This document shows, piece after piece, positions 57,289 to 64,000 of a stretch of DNA of 64,000 bases. This DNA is from DATLMR01 sp964615905 (GTDB taxonomy: Bacteria; Acidobacteriota; Blastocatellia; UBA7656). The notes beneath the pieces are model-generated. The model saw only the letters and a list, made by a program, of their open reading frames with translations. It had not been told where the DNA came from and made no database searches. The translations under genes and the position numbers were made by a program. Where the stretch lies: the NCBI GenBank assembly GCA_964615905.1, contig CAZTUB010000016.1, positions 62,001 through 126,000 of the forward strand. The letters are read 5' to 3'. Within the stretch, counting starts at the first letter, position 1, and each line of letters opens with the position of its first letter.

Positions 57289-59457
57289 ATGTGCAAAAAG
57301 TTTTTGTGGGCTATTGCCCTGGCATTAGTGTGGGCGGGCTCCGCCTTTGGACAAGGCATCATCATCCCCCGCGATTGTCGTCGTTGTCCCGAACCACCTA
57401 TCGACCGGCCTCATCCTCTACCGCGAGTTTTAAAAGTCAAATCGGTTCAACTGACGACCCGAATAGATTCTCAAGTCGCCACGACGAAAGTCGAGCAGGT
57501 TTTCGAGAACGACACGCCGTACAGGCTCGAAGGCTCGTATTTTTTCCCGATACCGGAAAGCGCGACCATTTCGGATTTCGCAATCTATGACGGCGACAGG
57601 CGCATGGCGGCGGAGGTCATGGAGCGCAACAAGGCCCGGCAGATTTATAACGAGATTGTACGCAAGATGATCGACCCCGGCCTGCTCGAATATGCGAGTA
57701 AAGACCTGTTTCAGGCCAACGTATTTCCGATAGAGCCGCGCAGCACGAGAAAGATCGAGCTGTCCTATACGCAAGTTTTAAAGGCCGAGGGCGGGACCGT
57801 CTCTTACCGTTATGAGCTCGGCGCGGGCCGCCGCATGCTGGCTCAACCCGTCCATCAGATAGCCGCGAGCGTTGATATAAACTCGCCCATCGCGTTAAAG
57901 AATCTCTTCTCGCCTTCACACAATATTTCTATAAAGAGGGATGGCGAGAAGCGCGCGCGATTGAGCTTCGAGGGGAGCGGGCAGGATGCTCAAAAAGATT
58001 TTCAACTCTACTACTCGCTCTCCGAAAAAGACTTTGGCCTATCGCTGCTGACGCACCGCGAGCCCGGAAAAGACGGTTACTTTTTAATGCTCATCTCGCC
58101 AAAGGTTGAGATGAGCGAACGCGAGCGGATCTCGAAAGATGTGATATTCGTTTTTGACACTTCCGGGTCGATGAGCGGCGAGAAGATCACCAAGGCGAAA
58201 GCGGCTTTGAGGTTTGGCGTCGAGTCGCTCGCGGCCGGCGACCGGTTCAATATCGTCTCTTTTTCAGGTGAAGAGCATTTGATGAAAGGCGGGCTTGTCG
58301 CGGCCACCGAAGAGGCAAAGGCGACGGGCCGGAGGTTTATCGAAAATATACGAGCCGAAGGCGGGACAAACATCAACGACGCATTGCTTGCCGCGCTCAA
58401 GCAGTTCGAGCCTTCGGACCGCGCAAGGATGGTCGTGTTTTTGACCGACGGGCTTCCGACCGTCGGCACAACAAACATTGAACAGATCATCAAGAATACA
58501 AAGGATGCGAACAGGGCAAACGTGAGGCTCTTTTCGTTCGGCGTCGGCTACGATGTGAACACGACCCTGCTCGACCGCCTGTCTGCGAACAACGGCGGTT
58601 CTAGCGACTATATAGAACCGAACGAGGACCTGGAGATCAAGGTGTCGAACTTCTTCGCCAAGGTCAATTACCCTGTCCTGAGCGATTTGAAACTCGACCT
58701 CGGCGGTATCGAAGCAGATTTGATCTATCCCCGGTCGCTGCCCGATCTGTTCAAGGGCTCGCAGATAACGGTTGCGGGCCGTTATAAAAAGTCGTTGAAA
58801 GATGCGACCATCCGGCTGACGGGAAACGTCAGCGGCCAGCCGCAAGTCTTCACTTTTGCGAACCATCAATTCGCCAGCGAATCTACGACCAACGGGTTCC
58901 TGCCCCGCCTCTGGGCCACGCGGCGGACGGGCTACCTGCTTGAACAGATCAGGCTCAACGGTGAAAACCGCGAGCTGGTGGATGAGATAGTCGGGCTCGG
59001 CACCCGCTTCGGAATCGTGACTCCTTACACATCATTCCTCGTCACTGATGATGTAAAAGACGCGTCGCTTAACCGCGTGCCCTTTTTCGATAGAACTCAG
59101 AGCCAGTCGATCAGGGGGAGTGGCGGCGGGAACCCACCCGCGGGCGCTCCTACCGGGCGTGAGGCGGTCGCGCGCAGCCGCGCTGAAAACGAGATGAAGC
59201 AGTCCGCGAGCAACTCGACCCTCGACCAGTATGTCGAATCCTTGCGAACCGTGGGCAATAAGACTTTCCTGCTCAAAGACGGCGTGTGGGTCGACACGGA
59301 ATTCAAACCCGATTCTGCGCTTCCGGTCGTTAAGCTCAAGTTCGGAAGCGACGAGTTTTTCAGCTTGATCTTGGCCGAGCCACAGCTTTCAGAGTTCTTC
59401 GCTCTAGGTCAGAAGATCGTGCTCGTTTACAAGGGCAAGGTTTATCAAGTCGAATAA
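57289..59457 (+). CDS. Secreted VIT and VWA domain protein
   Basis: The 722-residue protein has a signal peptide (1-23, ending AFGQG). A short CRRCPEPP segment follows, then a VIT domain (about 45-170: VATTKVEQVFENDTPYRLEGSYFFPIPESA). The VWA domain at about 280-460 has a full MIDAS, FVFDTSGSMSGEK, and VFLTDGLPTVGT. The C-terminal half (VTPYTSFLVTDD and onward) resembles inter-alpha-trypsin-inhibitor heavy-chain-like bacterial proteins. It has no sortase signal or membrane end. A matrix or surface-binding role is likely. It stands apart from the prkA operon by the hairpin described at 57192. Confidence 0.9.
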   Translation: MCKKFLWAIALALVWAGSAFGQGIIIPRDCRRCPEPPIDRPHPLPRVLKVKSVQLTTRIDSQVATTKVEQVFENDTPYRLEGSYFFPIPESATISDFAIYDGDRRMAAEVMERNKARQIYNEIVRKMIDPGLLEYASKDLFQANVFPIEPRSTRKIELSYTQVLKAEGGTVSYRYELGAGRRMLAQPVHQIAASVDINSPIALKNLFSPSHNISIKRDGEKRARLSFEGSGQDAQKDFQLYYSLSEKDFGLSLLTHREPGKDGYFLMLISPKVEMSERERISKDVIFVFDTSGSMSGEKITKAKAALRFGVESLAAGDRFNIVSFSGEEHLMKGGLVAATEEAKATGRRFIENIRAEGGTNINDALLAALKQFEPSDRARMVVFLTDGLPTVGTTNIEQIIKNTKDANRANVRLFSFGVGYDVNTTLLDRLSANNGGSSDYIEPNEDLEIKVSNFFAKVNYPVLSDLKLDLGGIEADLIYPRSLPDLFKGSQITVAGRYKKSLKDATIRLTGNVSGQPQVFTFANHQFASESTTNGFLPRLWATRRTGYLLEQIRLNGENRELVDEIVGLGTRFGIVTPYTSFLVTDDVKDASLNRVPFFDRTQSQSIRGSGGGNPPAGAPTGREAVARSRAENEMKQSASNSTLDQYVESLRTVGNKTFLLKDGVWVDTEFKPDSALPVVKLKFGSDEFFSLILAEPQLSEFFALGQKIVLVYKGKVYQVE

Positions 59458-59516
59458 CCTGCGGGCACGATGTGAAACTTGATATAGCCCTTCGGCCCGG
59501 CTAGACTTGTCGTTCG

Positions 59517-60722
59517 ATGACGAGTCAAGCAACAGAGATCGCAGTTGTGGGCGCGGGCCCTGCGGGCGCGCATCTGGCATCGCGCATTGCCGCTCGCGGG
59601 CGCAAGGTTATATTATTCGACCCCAGAGGCGCGTGGGAAAAGCCGTGCGGCGGCGGCGTTCCGACTCGCGCGATTCGTGAGTTCTCCTTCCTTCTCGAAA
59701 ACACTCATTACCCCAGGAAACTCGTGCGGGCGGTCACGATCATTTCACCTGTGGGCCGCCGCGTCTCGCTCAGCTTGGAACAGCCTTTCGCCATCTACTC
59801 GCGGCAAGTCTTGAACGGGCTTGTGCTCGACAGAGCAATTGAAGCGGGCGCGGAATTTGTTCGCTCGCGCGTCGCCGAGTTCAATTACGAGGACGGGGCC
59901 TGGTCGATCACCACGACCGACAATAGAAAATGGAGGGCAGAGTTCCTTGTGGGAGCCGACGGCGCGGCTAGCTTCCTGAGAAGGCGGCTTGTCGGAATCT
60001 TTCCGGTTCGCGATCTGGCTCTGGCGTTTGGTTATAACGTCGCAGAGGCAAAGCGCAAGAACCAGTCTGACAAATCACCGCCGGACGAAGTGGTTGTAAA
60101 ATTCGCCAAGAACTTCACGGGATACCTGTGGGCGTTTCCGAGGCCGGGCGTGATGAATTTCGGGGTGGCGTCAAAGCTTGGCGAGCGGACATCGGAAGAG
60201 TTGCGCGCGTTGCTCGCAGATTTCGTTCGCAGTTATTACGGCGGCGTCATGCCGGATTCGGAGAGCACATCATTCTTTGGTGCAAAGATTCCCACCCTCG
60301 ATATATCAAGCTGGAAGACTTTGAGAACTACAGGGAAGGGCTGGGCGCTCATCGGCGACGCGGCAGGGTTTGCCGACCCGATAACGGGCGAAGGGATATA
60401 CTATGCCTTTAAATCGGCCGACCTGCTGGCTGACGCATTGCTGAAGAACCTGACTGAATCGTCCTTCGCCTTTGACCGGGCGACAGGTGCATACGAGTCG
60501 GGCTGGCGAGAGGCTTTTGGGCACGAATTGGAGCAGGCATCCTACAGGCTGCCGCAGTTTTATCACGGGACTTTTTTCGGCCATTTATTCAGCGATGCGG
60601 TTGTCCGGCTCGCGCGGCATCACAGAGGCGTCCGCACCGTGCTTGTGCGCGCGCTCATGGGCGAACAGAGCTACGTAACTCTGAAGCGCGATCTGTTCCG
60701 GCGCGTGTTGCAGATTTTTTAA
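59517..60722 (+). CDS. Geranylgeranyl-reductase-family FAD oxidoreductase
   Basis: The 401-residue flavoprotein opens EIAVVGAGPAGAHLASRIAARG, the FAD-binding Rossmann motif, then has KPCGGGVPTRAI at about 42-53, the family box of geranylgeranyl reductases. Later it shows FLVGADGAASFLRRRL and GWALIGDAAGFADPITGEGIYYA, the second FAD motif. Such enzymes reduce double bonds of isoprenoids, as in chlorophyll, menaquinone or archaeal lipids. Here the substrate may be a menaquinone side chain or carotenoid precursor. No ribosome site is clear. It may form one transcript with the MFS gene 40 bases later. Confidence 0.85.
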   Translation: MTSQATEIAVVGAGPAGAHLASRIAARGRKVILFDPRGAWEKPCGGGVPTRAIREFSFLLENTHYPRKLVRAVTIISPVGRRVSLSLEQPFAIYSRQVLNGLVLDRAIEAGAEFVRSRVAEFNYEDGAWSITTTDNRKWRAEFLVGADGAASFLRRRLVGIFPVRDLALAFGYNVAEAKRKNQSDKSPPDEVVVKFAKNFTGYLWAFPRPGVMNFGVASKLGERTSEELRALLADFVRSYYGGVMPDSESTSFFGAKIPTLDISSWKTLRTTGKGWALIGDAAGFADPITGEGIYYAFKSADLLADALLKNLTESSFAFDRATGAYESGWREAFGHELEQASYRLPQFYHGTFFGHLFSDAVVRLARHHRGVRTVLVRALMGEQSYVTLKRDLFRRVLQIF

Positions 60723-60762
60723 GCCCGGTAAGGAATGTAGAGGAAGGAAGACTTAGCGTCCG

Positions 60763-61995
60763 ATGGCAAAAAGCCGATCTCCCCTCGTCATCATCTTTAT
60801 AACAGTCCTCATAGACCTTATCGGCTTTGGTATCGTCATCCCTGTCCTTCCGCTCTATGCCTTGAGGTTCGGCGCGTCAGAGACGGTCATCGGTTTGTTG
60901 CTCGGCGTCTTCTCGGCGATGCAGTTCATATTCGCGCCCATACTAGGCAGGCTTTCAGACCGTGTGGGTCGCAGGCCCGTTTTGCTTGTGAGCCTGATCG
61001 GGACTTCAATCGGCTTCGTCGTCATGGGGCTGGCGAACAGCCTGGCTATACTTTTCGCCGCGCGGATCATCGACGGCATAAGCGGCGGAAACATCTCGAC
61101 AGCGCAGGCATATATCGCCGACGTGACCCCGCCGCACAAGCGTTCGCGGGGGATGGGGTTGATCGGCGCGGCCTTTGGGATAGGCTTTATCATAGGGCCG
61201 GCGATAGGCGGACTCCTGAGCCATATTTCGCTTGCTGCCCCTTTCTATTTCGCGGCCGCGCTTTCTGCGGGAAACGCTGTGGCGCTCTATTTTCTGTTGC
61301 CTGAGAGCCTGTCGCCGGAGCACCGCTCGCAGGCCGCTCGCCGCGTCTCGATCAAAGAGGTCTTTGCAAGATCGGGCAACCGGCAGTTCCTGGCCGTCGT
61401 AGCCACGTGGTTTTTTGCGACCGTTCCCTTCGCGATGCTGACATCGACTTTCGCACTCTTTGCAACCGAGCGATTTCGATTTGACGCGGCTGACATAGGC
61501 TTCATATTCGCTTACCTTGGCCTGTTAGGCGCGGTCATACAGGGCGGGCTGATCGGGCGACTCGTCAACCTGTTTGGCGACAAGACGCTTGTGATCATAG
61601 GCACCGCGCTCATGGCCGCAAGCATGACCCTGCTTCCAATCTCAGAGACTCTTGTCGTGTTGATGATCGCCTGCACGGGGATTGCGATAGGAAACAGCCT
61701 TTTAGTGCCGACACTGAACGGGCTTGCGTCAAAGAGCGTGGGAGCGGCGTGGCAGGGCAGGGCGCTAGGAGTGCTGCAATCGGCCGCGAGCCTCGCACGG
61801 ATAATCGGGCCTGTGCTTGGCGGCATTCTGCTCAATCGTGACGCGCAGGCTGTTACGGCGCGGTATGGCCGCTCACCTTTTTGGGCAGGCGGCGCAATTA
61901 TGCTCGTCGCCCTTGCCCTATCGCTGACTCTTCACGCGCCGGACGTAAGCGAACAGGGTACGGCTTTGGAATCGCAAACTCAGGAAGAAGTCTGA
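60763..61995 (+). CDS. MFS efflux transporter (TetA-like drug:H+ antiporter type)
   Basis: The 410-residue protein has twelve hydrophobic segments. The opening reads VIIFITVLIDLIGFGIVIPVLPLY, with the D..G.G...P motif of the DHA1/TetA group. Motif A is GRLSDRVGRRPVLL at about 67-80, and motif C-like GAAFGIGFIIGPAIGG is near 138-153. It should export a hydrophobic compound in exchange for protons. No regulator of TetR type lies next to it, so resistance is not implied. It ends 17 bases before the CopD-like gene. Confidence 0.88.
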   Translation: MAKSRSPLVIIFITVLIDLIGFGIVIPVLPLYALRFGASETVIGLLLGVFSAMQFIFAPILGRLSDRVGRRPVLLVSLIGTSIGFVVMGLANSLAILFAARIIDGISGGNISTAQAYIADVTPPHKRSRGMGLIGAAFGIGFIIGPAIGGLLSHISLAAPFYFAAALSAGNAVALYFLLPESLSPEHRSQAARRVSIKEVFARSGNRQFLAVVATWFFATVPFAMLTSTFALFATERFRFDAADIGFIFAYLGLLGAVIQGGLIGRLVNLFGDKTLVIIGTALMAASMTLLPISETLVVLMIACTGIAIGNSLLVPTLNGLASKSVGAAWQGRALGVLQSAASLARIIGPVLGGILLNRDAQAVTARYGRSPFWAGGAIMLVALALSLTLHAPDVSEQGTALESQTQEEV

Positions 61996-62012
61996 AACTT
62001 CGAGAGAGGGCT

Positions 62013-62510
62013 ATGTACCAGATAAGCGTGTGGCTGCACATTTTGATGGCCGCTGTTTGGGTTGGCGGGCTCATCTACACGGCGGCAATCGTCGTTCCTT
62101 ACGCGATCAGCCAGGGAGGCGAAGACCGACAGCGAATCCTTCGCGGTCTTGCGCGCAGGTTCAGGTGGATCGGCTGGGGCTCGCTGGGCGTGCTGCTCGT
62201 AACGGGGCTTGCAAACCTGTTGCTCCGGCTATCGCCCGTCCCGCTGACAGACCTGTTTAGCGGCGCGGCCTTCGACCCTTCGAAGACCGACAGGTTCATC
62301 GCCGTATGGCTCCCGTGGAAGCTGCTTCTGGTCGTGACGATGATTGCGCTCATGCTCTATCACGATGTAACCAGCATGAGAGCGGCGCGACAGCACCAGG
62401 GCGACCCCGGCTCGGCTCCTGGCAATCGCGGAGGGTCGAGGGCCGCCGCGATTGCTACGCTCCTGGCCATCGCAATCCTTTATGTCTCGGTTCGGATGGT
62501 TCGAGGCTGA
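62013..62510 (+). CDS. CopD-like four-helix membrane protein
   Basis: I use ATG 62013 after GAGAGAGGG; a longer frame from 61881 overlaps the MFS gene. The 165 residues make four membrane helices: LHILMAAVWVGGLIYTAAIV, WIGWGSLGVLLVTGLANLLL, PWKLLLVVTMIALMLYHDV and the last AAIATLLAIAILYVSV. The pattern H in helix 1 (LHILMAAVWVGG) and H in helix 3 (LYHD) is that of CopD/DUF4149 proteins, some of which bind haem or help copper uptake. The role here is open. Confidence 0.75.
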   Translation: MYQISVWLHILMAAVWVGGLIYTAAIVVPYAISQGGEDRQRILRGLARRFRWIGWGSLGVLLVTGLANLLLRLSPVPLTDLFSGAAFDPSKTDRFIAVWLPWKLLLVVTMIALMLYHDVTSMRAARQHQGDPGSAPGNRGGSRAAAIATLLAIAILYVSVRMVRG

Positions 62511-62526
62511 GACCCGAACCCGGCGA

Positions 62527-63258
62527 TTATGACTTCCCGGCCCTTTGCCGCGTGGCTTCAAACAGGACCACGCCAACCGAAACCGATACGTTCAGCGAAT
62601 TGACGCGCCCGCGCATAGGTATAGACACCACCACGTCACACCTTTCGCGGACGAGCCTGTGCAGACCGTGGCCCTCGCCGCCAAAGACCAGGGCCACCGC
62701 GCCCCTGTAGTCATAACCGGTATAGCTCAACGAAGCGTCGGCCTCGACGCCAACGACCCAGACATTATGCTTCTTTAAGTCCTCGATAAAAGAGGCGAGA
62801 TTGGTCACGCGGGCGACCGGTAGATACTCGATTGCTCCGGCGGATGTTTTGGCCACAACCTCGGTGACGTGCGCAGACCGCCGCTCAGGGATGATTACTG
62901 CGGTTGCCCCTGCGCATTCGGCTGTGCGGATTATTGCTCCGAGATTGTGCGGGTCTTCGACTCCGTCGAGCAGGACAAAGACCGTCTCAGGCGTGACCTT
63001 TGCGAGCAGATCAGACGCGTCGGCATAACTTGATACGGCCGCAACTGCTATCACCCCCTGGTGGTTTGCCCGCCCGCTCAGCCGGTCGAGCGCGGCTCGC
63101 GGCTCGCGGCGCACGGATATGCCTGCCTCTCTCGCGGCCTCGAAAATCTCGCGGAATCGCTCGTGCCGCACACCTTCGGCCACTACGATCCGTTCGATGC
63201 GCCTGCCGCCCGCGCGCAGCGCTTCAAGCACCGGCAAAAGACCGTAAATATTTGCCAT
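62527..63258 (-). CDS. rlmB: TrmH-family 23S rRNA 2'-O-methyltransferase (RlmB-like)
   Basis: The 243-residue enzyme is a SPOUT methyltransferase that would methylate G2251 of 23S rRNA. The opening (MANIYGLLPVLEALRAGGRRI) is the RlmB substrate-binding region, followed by HQGVIAVAAV. The three knot motifs are DGVEDPHNLGAIIRTAECAG, ALVFGGEGHGLHRLV and IPMRGRVNSLNVSVSVGVVLFEA. All three match TrmH/RlmB. The gene ends 16 bases from the convergent CopD-like gene. Confidence 0.94.
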   Translation of the reverse strand: MANIYGLLPVLEALRAGGRRIERIVVAEGVRHERFREIFEAAREAGISVRREPRAALDRLSGRANHQGVIAVAAVSSYADASDLLAKVTPETVFVLLDGVEDPHNLGAIIRTAECAGATAVIIPERRSAHVTEVVAKTSAGAIEYLPVARVTNLASFIEDLKKHNVWVVGVEADASLSYTGYDYRGAVALVFGGEGHGLHRLVRERCDVVVSIPMRGRVNSLNVSVSVGVVLFEATRQRAGKS

Positions 63259-63315
63259 GTATGAATTTTTAATCGAATATCAGGTCTTGTTCAAGCAGCC
63301 GGACGGCTCTTTAAG

Positions 63316-63507
63316 TCAGGCAGCGACCGGAAACTCGTCGCCTGTCGTGTGCGGAGGGGGCTCTATCTCTTCCAGCAGTCGCGCAAGCGCTCTGATCGCC
63401 TCAACCGCCGCTCGCTCCGCGGGCGTGTCGCCGTCCTTGCCATACATTGCCGCAAGCGCCGTGAGGTAGTCTATCTCTTTTGTAATTCTTTGCTTTACGG
63501 TTTTCAT
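63316..63507 (-). CDS. Small protein of unknown function
   Basis: The 63-residue frame encodes MKTVKQRITKEIDYLTALAAM and an amphipathic helix (AAVEAIRALARLLEEIEPP). It is acidic with a Pro-rich end. No family is recognised, and its support is limited to codon-like composition and the start at 63507, without a strong ribosome site. It lies on the same strand as rlmB, upstream by 57 bases. Confidence 0.5.
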   Translation of the reverse strand: MKTVKQRITKEIDYLTALAAMYGKDGDTPAERAAVEAIRALARLLEEIEPPPHTTGDEFPVAA

Positions 63508-63593
63508 AATCAGTTTATTAGAAGGCTTTAACGCTCTTAAAGATGCTTCGCAATCTCGTGAGCCTTAACTATATTACCGGGTTGAAATTACAA

Positions 63594-63622
63594 TTGCAAC
63601 GGCGTTTCATCTGTGATACACT
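63594..63622 (+). promoter_or_regulatory. Sigma-70-type promoter for ssb
   Basis: TTGCAA at 63594-63599, a 17-base spacer, and TACACT at 63617-63622. The start would be near 63629, about 30 bases before the ATG at 63659. Confidence 0.65.
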
Positions 63623-63658
63623 GACGGCGTTTGAGATTAAGCGAGAGGTAAGAAGAAG

Positions 63659-64000
63659 ATGGCAAGCTTCAATAAGATTATGATAGTAGGGTACTTAGGT
63701 CGTGATCCTGAACTGAGGTACACGACGCAGGGAACCCCCGTTTGTGATTTCTCGATAGCGACGACGGAGCGACGCAAAGATAAGGCGGGCGACGTACAGG
63801 AATCGACGACCTGGTTTCGAGTTAGCCTGTTCGGGCGGCAAGCTGAAGTGGCCAGCCAGTATCTGACCAAAGGGCGGCAGGTCTACGTCGAAGGCCAGCT
63901 CTCGCAGCGCGAGTATACGGATAAAGACGGCGTTGCGCGGACAAGCCTTGAAGTCAGGGGCTCTGAGATTCAATTCCTGTCTCCGCTCTCTGATAGCGAG
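63659..64000 (+). CDS. ssb: Single-stranded DNA-binding protein (5' part)
   Basis: The frame is open from ATG 63659 to the window end (114 codons). The product begins MASFNKIMIVGYLGRDPELRY and has the OB fold of bacterial SSB: FSIATTERRKDK, WFRVSLFGRQAEVASQYLTKG and VYVEGQLSQREYTDKDG. SSB coats single-stranded DNA as a tetramer during replication and repair. The C-terminal acidic tail, which recruits partner proteins, lies outside the window. The start follows GAGAGG by about ten bases. Confidence 0.95.
   Translation, partial: MASFNKIMIVGYLGRDPELRYTTQGTPVCDFSIATTERRKDKAGDVQESTTWFRVSLFGRQAEVASQYLTKGRQVYVEGQLSQREYTDKDGVARTSLEVRGSEIQFLSPLSDSE

Overview
The window (roughly 58-60 % G+C by eye) looks like chromosomal DNA of an Acidobacteriota species, perhaps class Blastocatellia. 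The best taxonomic marks are two secreted von Willebrand-type proteins of the 'VWFA-related Acidobacterial' kind (20645-22943), many zinc-ribbon and TPR proteins of the style common in that phylum, and a prkA-yeaH-spoVR operon. No insertion sequence, integrase, CRISPR array, rRNA or tRNA was seen. The order of genes looks like ordinary vertical genome content with a few specialised cassettes.

Left part (1-14.7 kb): an amino-acid-permease-type transporter (cut by the window edge) follows a short KdpD-like kinase and KdpE-like regulator. Then come a run of small plus-strand genes (zinc ribbon, DUF1330, class-C beta-lactamase-like hydrolase, VOC protein), a histidine-rich membrane protein, a pair of secreted M16 peptidases (one active, one lacking the zinc motif) ending in a strong terminator, and a minus-strand block glyA - dinG-type helicase - DUF5995, preceded by a RodZ-like gene with a near-consensus promoter.

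14.7-30.3 kb: an F420-type LLM oxidoreductase, then a two-gene bacterial microcompartment cassette (one hexameric BMC shell protein and one CoA-acylating aldehyde dehydrogenase that carries an apparent internal encapsulation helix). After it lie an ion channel, a CorA-type transporter, the two acidobacterial VWA genes, a duplicated heavy-metal-binding-domain protein, a large BNR-repeat lipoprotein, a spinster-type MFS carrier, a six-haem cytochrome c and an enoyl-CoA hydratase.

30.5-44.5 kb: a ThDP-dependent 2-oxoacid decarboxylase lies directly before an L-amino-acid-oxidase-like flavoprotein, suggesting an amino acid to aldehyde route. A penicillin-acylase-family hydrolase, two membrane proteins, the tmRNA gene (ssrA) with its own promoter, tag and terminator, RNase PH, an unusual EF-G paralogue and an alkaline-phosphatase-superfamily metalloenzyme follow.

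44.5-64 kb: a membrane-anchored TPR-CHAT protease-like protein with an unknown downstream gene, a divergent TPR protein, truB, the prkA-yeaH-spoVR stress operon behind a long unexplained leader, a VIT/VWA protein, a geranylgeranyl-reductase-like flavoprotein, a drug-type MFS carrier, a CopD-like membrane protein, rlmB and the start of ssb.

Several promoters share an extended -10 element (TGn-TANAAT). The most interesting items are the microcompartment cassette, the oxidase/decarboxylase pair, the TPR-CHAT protein with its neighbour, and the EF-G paralogue that lacks the usual G-domain histidine. Starts were revised from the longest ORF in many cases, using ribosome binding sites, signal peptides and overlaps with neighbours.
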